A stretch of 64,000 nt of DNA from Streptomyces sp. NBC_00654 (GCF_026341775.1 NZ_JAPEOB010000002.1:1054001-1118000), one strand, 5' to 3'; positions 43,719-53,281 are shown, numbered from the stretch's first letter. Numbers and translations: made by a program. The notes: a model not told the origin generated them from the sequence alone.

Positions 43719-45242
43719 ATGACCGATGTGACATCTGCGAAGAGTGCCCGCCGTCCGCACCACTGGCGGCGGGACCTGATCGAACTGGCCGCCCTGTTCA
43801 CGGCGGTCGCCGTTGCCGACGCGATCGCCAATCTGATCGGCCACCAGCCGGACGGCCCCTATCTCCTGATCGCCTCGGCCGTGGCGCTCGTGGCCACGGC
43901 CACCTTCCACACATGGTGGGCACGGCGTCACAGCCACGCCCCGCCGCCGGGCCCCGGCAGCGGGGCGACGGACTCCGCCACGGATTCCGCCACGGCCCCG
44001 GCCAGGAGCTCGGCCATGGGCCCCGTCCCGGCCGACGGGGAGGGAGGACCGTCCCTGTCCACCGGGGAGACGGTGCTGTGGCGGATGCGGACGACCGTAC
44101 GGGACAGTCCGGGCACCCTGGCCGCGCTGTGCACCGCACTCGCCCGGTTCCGGATCGACATCCTCACCCTGCAGACCCACCCGCTGGCGCAGGGCACCGT
44201 CGACGAGTTCCTGCTCCGCGCGCCCGCGACGCTCCAGGCCCAGGAGCTGACCCGGGAGATCTCGGCGGCGGGCGGCAGTTCCACCTGGATCGAACGGGCG
44301 GACGCCCACGATCTGGTCGACACCCCGACGAGCGTCCTCGGGCTGGCCACCCGTACCGCGCTCGACGCGGCGGAACTCCCCCTGGCACTGCGCCGGCTGC
44401 TCGGCCGGTGCACGATCCACTCGCTGCCCGCGGTATCGGCAACCGGACGACCCACCGGTGAGAGCGCACCCGTGGAGGGCGTGCTGGAGGAGACCGTGAT
44501 GCGGCTGCGCGACCCGTCCGGCGGGGTGATCACCGTCGAACGTCCGTATCTGCCCTTCACACCGACCGAGTTCGCCCGCGCCCGCGCGCTGGTCGAGCTC
44601 GACGCCCGGCTCGGCCCCCGGGTCCCGCGCAGCCGGGCCGTGCTCACCCTCCCCGAGGGCAACGAGATCACCGTGCGCCGCGCGGACCGCGGCGACCTCG
44701 CCGCCGCCCGCGCCATGCACGACCGCTGCTCCGAGCGCACGCTCGGCCTGCGCTACCACGGTCCGGTCCGTGACGCGGACCGGTACCTGGACCACCTGCT
44801 GAGCCCGCGCTTCGGCCGGACCCTCGCCGTGCAGACCGCCTCCGGCCGCCTGGTGGCGCTCGGCCATCTCCTCTGGGACGGCGACGAGACCGAGGTCGCA
44901 CTCCTCGTCGAGGACGACTGGCAGCGACGGGGAATCGGATCGGAACTGCTCGGCCGCCTGGTGGCACTCGCCGTGGAGGCGGGCTGCGAGAGCGTGTACG
45001 CCGTGACGCAGTCCCGCAACACCGGCATGGTCGCGGCCATGCGCGCGCTCGGGCTGCCCCTCGACTACCAGATCGAGGAAGGCACCCTGGTCATCACCGC
45101 CCGGCTGAGGACCGCTCCGGCTGTTCCCGGCGCCGCTGCCGCTCCCGCAGCAGCGACTGCTCCGGCAACTACGACGGCTCCGACAGCAGTTCCCGGCCGG
45201 CCGAACGGTCCCGGTCCGCGGGGAGGGCAGGTCCCTCGCTGA
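43719..45242 (+). CDS. GNAT acetyltransferase fused to ACT domain and membrane helices
   Basis: 507 residues. Two membrane helices near 22-62 (LAALFTAVAVADAIANLIGH; YLLIASAVALVATATFHTWW), a linker rich in Gly/Pro/Ser/Ala, an ACT domain at about 120-190 (VRDSPGTLAALCTALARFRI), then a GNAT at about 330-475 with the acetyl-CoA loop DWQRRGIGSELLGRLVALA. The tail is Ala/Pro/Thr-rich. ACT domains usually bind amino acids, so an amino-acid-gated acetyltransferase at the membrane is a plausible reading. Its 3' end overlaps the lyase gene convergently. Confidence 0.88.
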   Translation: MTDVTSAKSARRPHHWRRDLIELAALFTAVAVADAIANLIGHQPDGPYLLIASAVALVATATFHTWWARRHSHAPPPGPGSGATDSATDSATAPARSSAMGPVPADGEGGPSLSTGETVLWRMRTTVRDSPGTLAALCTALARFRIDILTLQTHPLAQGTVDEFLLRAPATLQAQELTREISAAGGSSTWIERADAHDLVDTPTSVLGLATRTALDAAELPLALRRLLGRCTIHSLPAVSATGRPTGESAPVEGVLEETVMRLRDPSGGVITVERPYLPFTPTEFARARALVELDARLGPRVPRSRAVLTLPEGNEITVRRADRGDLAAARAMHDRCSERTLGLRYHGPVRDADRYLDHLLSPRFGRTLAVQTASGRLVALGHLLWDGDETEVALLVEDDWQRRGIGSELLGRLVALAVEAGCESVYAVTQSRNTGMVAAMRALGLPLDYQIEEGTLVITARLRTAPAVPGAAAAPAAATAPATTTAPTAVPGRPNGPGPRGGQVPR

Positions 45243-46389
45243 GCGCCTGGCACAGATCCGCCCACAGATCCTCGACGTCCTCCAGGCCGACCGACATGCG
45301 CAGCAGCCGGTCCCCCACACCGGACGCCTGTCGGTCTCCCTCATCCACAATGCGGTGGCTGATGGAGGCCGGATGCTGGATCAGCGAGTCCACACTGCCC
45401 AGGCTGACGGCGGGCGTGATGAGCCGTACCCCCGCGATCACGCGGTGCGGATCCCCGTACACCTCGAACGAGACCATCGCCCCGCCCAGCGCCGGGTAGT
45501 GCACCCGTGAGATCCGCGGGTCGGCGGTGAGGCGGCGGGACAGCTCGGCCGCGCTCGCCGACGCCGCCCGGACACGCACCGGCAGCGTGGAGAGCCCGCG
45601 CAGCAGCAGGTAGCCGGCCAGCGGATGCAGCACGCCACCCGTGGCGAACCGCACCTGGCGCAGCCGGGCCGCGAACTCCTCGTCGCAGGCCACGACTCCG
45701 CCCATCACATCCCCGTGCCCGCCCAGGTACTTGGTCGCGCTGTGCAGGACGATCCGGGCGCCGTGCTCGGCCGGCCGCTGGAGCACAGGAGTGGCGAAGG
45801 TGTTGTCGACGAGCAGCGGCACGGACCCGCAGGAGTGGGCGACGGCCCGGATGCCGACCTCCGCGAGGGTGGGGTTGGCCGGTGTCTCGACCATCACCAG
45901 GCCGGTGTCGGGCCGGATCGCGTCAGCGATGCCGGCCGGATCGGTCCAGGTCACCTCGGTGCCCAGCAGTCCCGCACCCAGCAGATGGTCGCTGCACCCG
46001 TAGAGGGGGCGGACGGCCACCACATGGCGCAGCCCCATGCTCGAACGGGCCAGCAGGACGGCCGTCAGCGCCGCCATTCCGCTGGCGAACGCGACAGCGC
46101 TGTCGGTCCCCTCCAGCTGGGCCAGGGCCGTCTCGAAACGAGCGGTGGTCGGGTTGTCCAGCCGGGCGTAGACCGGCGGGCCGTCCGGCCGGGCGCCGGT
46201 CGTGGCGAAGGCGTCGATCCGTTCGGCCTCGCCCCGGGAGTCGTACGAGGGATAGGTGGTGGACAGGTCGAGCGGTGGGGCGTGCAGTCCGAGTGAGGCG
46301 AGATCGTCGCGTCCGGCGTGCACGGCTTCGGTGGCCAGCGCCCTGGACCGGGATGGGGCCGGGGGCGTCATCGAGACTTCGTTGTCCAT
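45169..46389 (-). CDS. Cystathionine gamma-lyase/synthase-type PLP enzyme
   Basis: 406 residues from ATG at 46389. Cys/Met-metabolism PLP family: DLSTTYPSYDS, YARLDNPTTARFETALAQLE, FASGMAALTAVL, LVDNTFATPVLQRP and the PLP lysine in HSATKYLGGHGDVMGG (near residue 215). Which sulfur amino acid it acts on cannot be fixed: it could be a gamma-lyase or a methionine gamma-lyase. Divergent from an Lrp regulator with a palindrome between them. Confidence 0.9.
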   Translation of the reverse strand: MDNEVSMTPPAPSRSRALATEAVHAGRDDLASLGLHAPPLDLSTTYPSYDSRGEAERIDAFATTGARPDGPPVYARLDNPTTARFETALAQLEGTDSAVAFASGMAALTAVLLARSSMGLRHVVAVRPLYGCSDHLLGAGLLGTEVTWTDPAGIADAIRPDTGLVMVETPANPTLAEVGIRAVAHSCGSVPLLVDNTFATPVLQRPAEHGARIVLHSATKYLGGHGDVMGGVVACDEEFAARLRQVRFATGGVLHPLAGYLLLRGLSTLPVRVRAASASAAELSRRLTADPRISRVHYPALGGAMVSFEVYGDPHRVIAGVRLITPAVSLGSVDSLIQHPASISHRIVDEGDRQASGVGDRLLRMSVGLEDVEDLWADLCQALSEGPALPADRDRSAGRELLSEPS

Positions 46390-46405
46390 GGGCCCACCCT
46401 GAACA

Positions 46406-46421
46406 CCTACCGGATGGTAGG
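46406..46421. promoter_or_regulatory. Palindromic Lrp/AsnC operator candidate
   Basis: CCTACCGGATGGTAGG: perfect 6-base arms (CCTACC/GGTAGG) around GGAT. It lies in the 59-base gap between the divergent PLP enzyme and the Lrp regulator, so it can control both genes. Confidence 0.65.
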
Positions 46422-46448
46422 GGCAAAAGCCCGTGCTACGTTCGCCCG

Positions 46449-47021
46449 ATGGCCGAATCTGTCGCTTTGGATCCGGTGGATCTGCACATTCTGCGACTGC
46501 TGCAGAACGATGCACGGACCACGTACCGCGAACTCGCCGCCGAAGTGGGTGTGGCGCCCTCCACCTGCCTGGACCGGGTGACCCGGCTGCGCCGCTCGGG
46601 TGTGATTCTCGGCCATCAGCTGCGGCTCGACCCCGCCATGCTCGGCCGGGGTCTGGAGGCCCTGCTCCTGGTGCAGGTCCGGCCGCACCGCCGGGAACTC
46701 ATCGGCCCGTTCGTCGAGCGGATCAGGGCGCTGCCGGAGTCCCGTGCGCTGTTCCACCTCACCGGCCCCGACGACTATCTCGTCCATGTCGCGGTCGCCG
46801 GCACGGCGGATCTGCAACGGCTCGTGCTGGACGAGTTCACCTCGCGCCGTGAGGTGGCCCGGGTGGAGACCCGGCTGATCTTCCAGCAGTGGGAGTGCGG
46901 TCCGCTGCTGCCACCGTCCGAGGGGCAGCCGGGCGGAGGGAAGCCGCCTGTGGGGAAGCCGGCCGGCGGGAAGCCGGGCAGCGGGAAGCCGGGCAGCGGG
47001 AAGCCGGGCAGCGGCTCCTGA
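46449..47021 (+). CDS. Lrp/AsnC-family regulator with repetitive tail
   Basis: 190 residues. Helix-turn-helix VDLHILRLLQNDARTTYREL, EVGVAPSTCLDRVTRLRRSG at 10-50, then a RAM domain (LLVQVRPHRRELIGPFVERI, LTGPDDYLVHVAV). After about residue 150 the family normally ends; here there is a further tail of GKP-type repeats (three perfect 15-bp units encode GKPGS). Such a tail could bind DNA or RNA nonspecifically or be neutral drift. Divergent to the lyase. Confidence 0.9.
   Translation: MAESVALDPVDLHILRLLQNDARTTYRELAAEVGVAPSTCLDRVTRLRRSGVILGHQLRLDPAMLGRGLEALLLVQVRPHRRELIGPFVERIRALPESRALFHLTGPDDYLVHVAVAGTADLQRLVLDEFTSRREVARVETRLIFQQWECGPLLPPSEGQPGGGKPPVGKPAGGKPGSGKPGSGKPGSGS
46968..47012 (+). repeat. 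Three perfect 15-bp repeats in the Lrp tail
   Basis: Units GGGAAGCCGGGCAGC at 46968, 46983 and 46998, preceded by two degenerate units. They encode repeated GKPGS and are expected to vary in number. Confidence 0.85.
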
Positions 47022-47101
47022 CGGCCGCAAAAAACGCGGTTCCGGACGCCCGAGCCCGAATGATGGTGACGCGGAGGGCCCCGCCGTACGAGGATGTCCG
47101 C

Positions 47102-48787
47102 ATGTCAGACACATCGAGCCGCGCGCTGCCCCGCCAGGTCGCCGACGCCTACGTCGACGCACTCATCGAACTCGACCCGATCACGGGCACCTATCTGGGT
47201 GTGCCGGAAAGCTCGCGCCGCCTGCCCGATTTCTCACCGGCCGGTCAGGCCGCCCTCGCCGCCCTCGCCCGCGCCACCCTGGCGGAACTCGACGCCGCGG
47301 AGCAGGTGCCCGGCGCCGACAGCGACGCGGAACGCCGCTGCGGACGGCTGCTGCGTGAACGCCTGACGGCCGAACTCGCCGTCCATGACGCCGAGGAGGG
47401 GCTGCGGGCCGTCTCCAACATCCATTCGCCCGCCCACAGCGTCCGTGAGGTGTTCACGGTCACCCCGACCGAGACCGACGAGGACTGGGCAGCGGTGGTG
47501 GACCGCCTGCGCGCGGTTCCCGCAGCGCTGGAGGGGTACCGGGCCTCGCTGGCGCTCGGCCTGGAGCGCAAGCTCTACGGCGGGCCGCGCCCGACCGCCA
47601 CCTTCATCGAGCAGCTGGCGGAGTGGAGCGGAAGCGACGGCCCGTCGTTCTTCGAGGACTTCGCCGCTCCCGGTCCCGCCGCGCTGCGCGCGGACCTGGA
47701 CGACGCAGCCCGGCAGGCGACGGAAGCGGTCGTGGCACTGCGGGAGTGGATGAGTGAGGTCTACGCCCCCGCGATCGAGGGTGCGCCCGACACCGTGGGC
47801 AGGGAGCGCTATGCCCGCTGGTCCCGCCAGTTCAACGGCACCGATCTGGATCTCGACGAGGCGTACGCGTACGGCTGGGCCGAATACCACCGGCTGCTCG
47901 CCGAGATGAAGACGGAGGCCGACAAGATCCTGCCCGGCGCGGGTCCCTGGGAGGCGCTCGCCCACCTCGATGTGCACGGCAAGCACATCGAGGGCGTCGA
48001 GGAGGTCCGGGACTGGCTGCAGAGCCTGATGGACGAGGCGATCGAGGCACTCGACGGCACCCACTTCGAACTCGCCGAGCGGGTACGGAAGGTGGAGTCC
48101 CGGATCGCCCCGCCGGGGGGCGCGGCCGCGCCGTACTACACCGGTCCGTCCGAGGACTTCTCGCGCCCCGGCCGCACCTGGCTGCCGACCATGGGCGAGA
48201 CCCGCTTCCCGGTGTACGACCTGGTCTCCACCTGGTACCACGAGGGTGTTCCCGGCCATCACCTGCAGATCGCCCAGTGGACTCATGTCGCCGACAGCCT
48301 GTCCCGCTACCAGGCGTCCGTGGGGGAGGTCAGCGCGAACGCCGAGGGATGGGCGCTGTACGCGGAGCGCCTGATGGACGAGCTGGGTTTCCTGCCCGAC
48401 GCGGAACGGCGGCTCGGCTATCTGGACGCCCAGATGATGCGGGCCTGCCGGGTGATCGTGGACATCGGCATGCACCTGGAGCTGGAGATCCCGGCGGACT
48501 CGCCGTTCCATCCGGGTGAGCGCTGGACACCCGATCTGGCCGAGGAGTTCTTCGGCAGCCACAGCGGCCGTCCGGCGGACTTCGTGGCGAGCGAGCTGAC
48601 CCGCTATCTGTCGATGCCGGGGCAGGCCATCGGCTACAAGCTGGGCGAGCGCGCCTGGCTGCTCGGCCGGGAGAACGCCCGCAAGGCGCACGGCGACGCG
48701 TTCGACCTCAAGGCCTGGCACATGGCCGCGCTGTCGCAGGGTTCGCTGGGTCTGGACGACCTGGTGGACGAGCTGTCGAAGCTCTGA
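47102..48787 (+). CDS. DUF885 metallopeptidase-like protein
   Basis: 561 residues from ATG at 47102. The zinc-binding-like element WYHEGVPGHHLQIAQ (about 379-393) and later EGWALYAERLMDELG (about 418-432) are the hallmarks of DUF885 proteins, resembling thermolysin-like or M3-fold peptidases whose substrate is not known. No signal peptide. Follows the Lrp gene after 80 bases; a long hairpin follows. Confidence 0.88.
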   Translation: MSDTSSRALPRQVADAYVDALIELDPITGTYLGVPESSRRLPDFSPAGQAALAALARATLAELDAAEQVPGADSDAERRCGRLLRERLTAELAVHDAEEGLRAVSNIHSPAHSVREVFTVTPTETDEDWAAVVDRLRAVPAALEGYRASLALGLERKLYGGPRPTATFIEQLAEWSGSDGPSFFEDFAAPGPAALRADLDDAARQATEAVVALREWMSEVYAPAIEGAPDTVGRERYARWSRQFNGTDLDLDEAYAYGWAEYHRLLAEMKTEADKILPGAGPWEALAHLDVHGKHIEGVEEVRDWLQSLMDEAIEALDGTHFELAERVRKVESRIAPPGGAAAPYYTGPSEDFSRPGRTWLPTMGETRFPVYDLVSTWYHEGVPGHHLQIAQWTHVADSLSRYQASVGEVSANAEGWALYAERLMDELGFLPDAERRLGYLDAQMMRACRVIVDIGMHLELEIPADSPFHPGERWTPDLAEEFFGSHSGRPADFVASELTRYLSMPGQAIGYKLGERAWLLGRENARKAHGDAFDLKAWHMAALSQGSLGLDDLVDELSKL

Positions 48788-48825
48788 CGGTCCGAGGGTC
48801 CGACGAGTAGTCGACGCCCCGACGC

Positions 48826-48875
48826 GGGCTCATGGCACCCCGGTCCGGTACGCCGGTCCGGGGTGCCATGAGCCC
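48826..48875. terminator. 18-bp perfect hairpin between convergent genes
   Basis: GGGCTCATGGCACCCCGG (48826-48843) pairs with CCGGGGTGCCATGAGCCC (48858-48875) without mismatch, with a further CCGG/CCGG pair and a TACG loop inside. It lies in the 223-base gap between the DUF885 stop and the reverse sbcC stop, ideal for a bidirectional terminator. Confidence 0.85.
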
Positions 48876-49010
48876 GGTCGCCGTCGGTCGGCAGCCGCTC
48901 GATGAGCCACCTGGAGGAGGTCGCGGGCCGGATCGGTGCCCTCGGCTGCGTCACCACCGGCGTCGTCCACTCCTCGCCACCGCCCCGGCGGGCGATCAGT
49001 CTCCGAGCCC

Positions 49011-52000
49011 TCAGGTCACCCGGTGGCGCACCGCTGACCCGTTCCGCTCCTTCACCACTTCGAGCTGGGCGGGGATCCGGCGGCGCAGATCGGCGACATG
49101 GCTGACGATGCCGACGCTGCGGTCCCGCTCGCGCAGCGAGTCCAACACGTCGAGCACCTCGTCCAGGGTCTGGTCGTCCAGGCTGCCGAAGCCCTCGTCG
49201 ATGAAGAGCGTGTCCAGCCCGGCGCCGCCCGCCTCGTCGGTGACGACATCGGCGAGGCCGAGTGCCAGGGCGAGCGAGGCGAAGAACGTCTCGCCCCCGG
49301 AGAGCGTGGCCGTATCGCGCTCGCGGCCCGTCCAGGCGTCGACGACATGCAGGCCGAGTCCCGACCGGCGGCCTCCGGCGCGGGCATCGGAGTGGACCAG
49401 GGTGTAACGGCCCGAGGACATCCGCTGAAGCCGGGCGGTGGCGGCCGCGGCCACCTGTTCGAGGCGGGCGGCGAGTACGTACGCCTCCAGGCGCATCTTG
49501 CGCTCGTTGTCGGCGGCGGTGCCCGCGGTCAGCCCGGCGAGCCGCGCGACACGCTCGTACTCCTGGCGCACCGGGCCCAGCCCCCGGACCTCCTCGGCTG
49601 CTCGCCGCGAGAGACGGCCGAGTTCGGCGCAGCGCTCCTCCGCGGCGGCGAGCGCCGTCGCGGTGTCGCGCAGCAGACGCTCGGACCGGTCGTACGCGGC
49701 CTGCGCGAGGTCCGGCGCCGCCCGCGGGCGCTCGGCGGCAGCTCGCGCGTCGTGTTCGGCGCGCCGGTCGGCCACCGCGGCTGCCTCGGCCTGCCAGGCG
49801 TCGATCCGTTGCTGGAGGTCGCGCTGGCCGACGGCGTCGAGCAGGGTCTCCGCGGCCTCCTGCGGGGTGCTGAAACCCGCGCGGAAGGCAGCGTCGGAGA
49901 GCCGGTCGTCGGCCTCCTTGCGCCGTTGCGCCGCGTCCTGTTCGGTGCGTACGGCCGCCGCCGCCCCGGCGAGGAGCGCGACCCGGCGGGCGAGCAGGTC
50001 GGCGTGCGCGGCGACGGAGTCCGACTCCCCCCGGGCCATGACGAGTCCGGCTTCCAGCGCGGACTGCTCACGGTCGAGCGCCTCCCGCTGGGAGGTCCGG
50101 GCGGCGGCCCTCCGCTCGGCCTGCTGCTGCTCGTCGAGGCGGCCCAGGTGCTCCCGCTCGGCCGCGGCGAGGGCCTCGCGCGCGGCGTGCGTCCCGGCCG
50201 CGAGGCGGTGCGCCTCGGCATGCTCGCGCGCCAACCGGTCCACGAGCGCTTCCAGTTCGGCGGCCGCGGGGTCCACGGCCGAGGCACGAGCGGCATCGCC
50301 CGGCCCCGGCCCCGCTCCGGCTCCGGCCCCCGCTCCGGCTCCGGCTCCGGCTCCGGCGGCATCAGGCTCTTCCGCGGCTTCCGCACGCGCCGCGGTGTGC
50401 CGTTCGCGTACGACTCCCAGCGCGTGCTCCGCCCGGGCACGCGCCTCCTCCGCGTGCCGGTGGGCGGCGAGGGCCGCCTCCTCCGTCGCCCGGTCGACAT
50501 GGCCGTCGCCCGCGCTGGCCGGCGCCGGGTGCTCGGCCGAGCCGCACACCGTGCAGGCCGCACCGTCGACGAGTTCGGCCGCCAGCTCCGCCGCGATGTC
50601 CCGCAGGCGCCGCTCGCGCAGGCCCAGCCAGGTCTCATGGGCGGCGAGGGCGCGTTCGCGGGCCTCGTCCAGCCGGTGGCGGGCGGACGCCGCCTCGACG
50701 GCCAGTGTGTCGCGGCGGCGTGCGGCGTCCAGCCTCCTGCGGGCCGGGGCCAGACGCCCCGCCACCTGTTCGGCGCGGGTCGCCGACTCCTGTGCCGTTT
50801 CGATCCGCTCCCGCAGGGTCCGGTGGGCGGTGTCCCAGCCGGCCAGCCAGCCGGCCGCTTCCTGGATCAGGTCGTCGTCGGCCCGGGACTGCCGTTCCAG
50901 CCGGCTCCGTTCGGCGTCGATCTCCGCGCTGCGGCGTTCGGCGCGGCGGGCGGCATCGAGTCCGCCGAGCTCCTGGCGCAACCGGCGCTCCAGTTCGGCG
51001 AGCTGCTCCGCGCCCGCGTCGCGCAGACCTCCGGGCAGCAGGGCACGGGAGCGCTCGCGGGCCTCGTTCGCCGTGCGGTAGGCCCGTTCGGCCTCGTCGC
51101 GGAGCTCCAGGGCCGGTGCGACCCGGTCCGCCTTGCGGGCACGCTCCAGACGCTCGTGCCGGCGGTCCCGCCCGGGGCGCCGCTCCTCCAGCGCCGCGGC
51201 GCGCCGCAGGGTCTCCTCGTACCGCTGCTGGAGCCTCGCCAGCTCGCGTTCCGTGTCCAGTGCGCGGCGGGCGGTGTCCCGTTCCCCCTCCACCGCGGAC
51301 AGGACGGAACGGGCGATGTCGAGCCGTTCGCGCGCCGTGCTGCGGGCGATGGCGGCCCACTCCAGTACGTCCTCGGCCAGTCCCGGCTCTCCCGGCTGCG
51401 CGCCGGGCGGTGGGACCTCGTCGGCCGCGGGGCCGGCGGCCTGGGCGAGACGCTGGGCGACGGCGAGGATCTTCTCGTCCCCCGCCTTCACCCTGGCCTC
51501 GGCGCCGCGTCGCAGTTCGGCGAGGCGCTCCTCCACGGCGGCGAAGCGCCGGGTGTCGAAGAGCCGCCCGAGGAGTCTGCCGCGGGCCTCCGCGTCGGCG
51601 CGCAGGAAGCGGGCGAAGTCGCCCTGGGGCAGCAGCACGACCTGGCAGAACTGGTCCCGGCTCATCCCGATGAGCTGGGTGATCTCCTCGCCGATCTCCT
51701 GGTGGGAGCGGCTGAGGGCCCGCCAGCCGTGCTCGGCGTCGTACTCGCGCAGCCAGCTCTGCGCCTTCTCCGTCGTGAAGCCGTCGCCCTTCTTCTTGGG
51801 GCGGGGCTGGGCGGGCCTGCGGGTGATTTCGAGGCGGCGGCCCCCGACGGTCATCTCCAGCAGGACCTCGGTCGGCAGCCCCGCGGGCGCGTGGTCGCTG
51901 CGCAGGGAGGTGCCGGGGCTCTGGCGGGCGCCGGGAACCGCGCCGTACAGGGCGTAGCAGACTGCGTCCAGCACCGAGGTCTTCCCGGCTCCGGTCGGTC

Positions 52001-52103
52001 CGTGCAGCAGGAAGAGGCCGGCCGAGCTGAGCGCGTCGAAGTCGACTTCCTGGGTGGCGCCGAAGGGGCCGAAGGCGGTGAGGGTGAGGCGGTGCAGTCT
52101 CAA
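49011..52103 (-). CDS. sbcC: SbcC exonuclease ATPase subunit
   Basis: 1030 residues from the TTG at 52103 (RLHRLTLTAFGPF), whose TTGA overlaps the sbcD stop. Walker A LLHGPTGAGKTSVLD near 33-47, long coiled coil with the zinc hook CTVCGSAEHP near the middle (about 498-507), and the C-terminal LSGGETFFASLALALG signature with the final Walker B FIDEGFGSLDDQTLDEV. With SbcD it opens hairpin ends and double-strand breaks. An Ala-Gly-rich stretch (AGAGAGAGAGAGPGPGDA) lies in the second coiled coil. Confidence 0.95.
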   Translation of the reverse strand: MRLHRLTLTAFGPFGATQEVDFDALSSAGLFLLHGPTGAGKTSVLDAVCYALYGAVPGARQSPGTSLRSDHAPAGLPTEVLLEMTVGGRRLEITRRPAQPRPKKKGDGFTTEKAQSWLREYDAEHGWRALSRSHQEIGEEITQLIGMSRDQFCQVVLLPQGDFARFLRADAEARGRLLGRLFDTRRFAAVEERLAELRRGAEARVKAGDEKILAVAQRLAQAAGPAADEVPPPGAQPGEPGLAEDVLEWAAIARSTARERLDIARSVLSAVEGERDTARRALDTERELARLQQRYEETLRRAAALEERRPGRDRRHERLERARKADRVAPALELRDEAERAYRTANEARERSRALLPGGLRDAGAEQLAELERRLRQELGGLDAARRAERRSAEIDAERSRLERQSRADDDLIQEAAGWLAGWDTAHRTLRERIETAQESATRAEQVAGRLAPARRRLDAARRRDTLAVEAASARHRLDEARERALAAHETWLGLRERRLRDIAAELAAELVDGAACTVCGSAEHPAPASAGDGHVDRATEEAALAAHRHAEEARARAEHALGVVRERHTAARAEAAEEPDAAGAGAGAGAGAGAGAGPGPGDAARASAVDPAAAELEALVDRLAREHAEAHRLAAGTHAAREALAAAEREHLGRLDEQQQAERRAAARTSQREALDREQSALEAGLVMARGESDSVAAHADLLARRVALLAGAAAAVRTEQDAAQRRKEADDRLSDAAFRAGFSTPQEAAETLLDAVGQRDLQQRIDAWQAEAAAVADRRAEHDARAAAERPRAAPDLAQAAYDRSERLLRDTATALAAAEERCAELGRLSRRAAEEVRGLGPVRQEYERVARLAGLTAGTAADNERKMRLEAYVLAARLEQVAAAATARLQRMSSGRYTLVHSDARAGGRRSGLGLHVVDAWTGRERDTATLSGGETFFASLALALGLADVVTDEAGGAGLDTLFIDEGFGSLDDQTLDEVLDVLDSLRERDRSVGIVSHVADLRRRIPAQLEVVKERNGSAVRHRVT

Positions 52104-53281
52104 CGCGACACCTCGTGCACGCCGTCGTCCACCCGTACGTCGTCGAAGGCCTCGCGCAGCACGGTGCGCTCCCGGTCGTCGGGCCCGGTGCCGCCCCGGA
52201 CATGGGCCACGAAGTCCTCCGCGATCTGGTGGTCGTCGCGCCCCTTGAGCCGCTGGGCGTAGGAGGCGTGGGGGTCCTCGGGGGCGCGGTCCGGGTCGAG
52301 GACCAGGCTGAGGATGTGCGGGAAGCGCCGAGCGAGGCGGACCATCGGCTCGGCGGGGCGTGCCGGGTCGGTGAGAGTGGCCTCGACCCACGCGTTCTCG
52401 TGCCGCTCCAGGGCCGGGTCCTCGATCAGGGTGTCCAGACGGCCGCGGATCCGGGCGAGAGGCCGCGGGACCGGGCAGTCGACGCGTTCGGCGGTGAGGC
52501 CGCCCGAGCCGTCGAGGTCGATCAGCCACATGGTCTTGCGGTGGTCGGCCTCGGAGAAGGAGTACGCGAGGGGAGAACCGGAGTAGCGGATGCGCTCGGT
52601 GACCACCTGGCTGCCGTGCAGGTGGCCCAGGGCCACGTAGTCGATGCCTTCGAAGACTCCGGCCGGAACGGCGGCGACCCCGCCGACGGTGATGTCGCGC
52701 TCGCTGTCGCTGGGGCGGCCTCCCGCGACGAAGGCGTGTGCGAGGACCACGGACCGGGTGGCGCCGCTCCCGGTGGCACCGGACCGGGCGGCAAGGTCCG
52801 CGCGGACCTTGTCCATGGCGGCGCCGAGGACGGCCTCGTGGCCGGCCTTCGCGGCTCCCAGGGTGTCCTTGACGAGGGCGGGTTCCAGATAGGGCAGGCC
52901 GTAGAACGCCACGTCGCCGTGGTGGTCGGACAGCACGACGGGGGTGGCGCAGCCCTCGGGGTCGGTACGCAGATGGATGCCCGCCCGCCCGAAGAGGCCC
53001 GCGCCGACGCCGAGCCGGCGCGCCGAGTCGTGGTTGCCGGAGATCATGACGGTCGGGACGCCCGCGTCGGCGAGCCGGTGCAGCGCGGTGTCGAAGAGTT
53101 CGACGGCGGCCAGCGGCGGCACGGCACGGTCGTAGACGTCGCCGGCGACCAGCACCACATCGACGTCCCGCTCCCGCACGGTCGCCACCAGGTGATCGAG
53201 GCAGGCGGCCTGCGCGTCGAGCAGCGGGACACGGTGGAAGGACCGTCCCAGGTGCCAGTCCGAGGTGTGCAGAATCCTCAA
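52100..53281 (-). CDS. sbcD: SbcD exonuclease subunit
   Basis: 393 residues starting at TTG 53281 (RILHTSDWHLGRSFH); GGAG lies seven bases upstream. An in-frame GTG at 53326 adds 15 residues without family support. Metallophosphoesterase motifs: SDWHLGRSF, AGDVYDRAVPP, ISGNHDSARRLG, GHLHGSQVV. Mn-dependent nuclease of the SbcCD (Mre11-Rad50) complex. Overlaps sbcC by TTGA. Confidence 0.94.
   Translation of the reverse strand: MRILHTSDWHLGRSFHRVPLLDAQAACLDHLVATVRERDVDVVLVAGDVYDRAVPPLAAVELFDTALHRLADAGVPTVMISGNHDSARRLGVGAGLFGRAGIHLRTDPEGCATPVVLSDHHGDVAFYGLPYLEPALVKDTLGAAKAGHEAVLGAAMDKVRADLAARSGATGSGATRSVVLAHAFVAGGRPSDSERDITVGGVAAVPAGVFEGIDYVALGHLHGSQVVTERIRYSGSPLAYSFSEADHRKTMWLIDLDGSGGLTAERVDCPVPRPLARIRGRLDTLIEDPALERHENAWVEATLTDPARPAEPMVRLARRFPHILSLVLDPDRAPEDPHASYAQRLKGRDDHQIAEDFVAHVRGGTGPDDRERTVLREAFDDVRVDDGVHEVSR

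Noticed and set aside
48902..49105. Forward 67-codon frame with coding-like first half (MSHLEEVAGRIGALGCVTTG)
   Set aside because: Runs into sbcC antisense, no ribosome binding site and no family; could be a scrap but not supportable.
49098..52262. 1054-codon forward frame opposite sbcC
   Set aside because: Mirror of the coiled-coil codon bias of sbcC; no domain.
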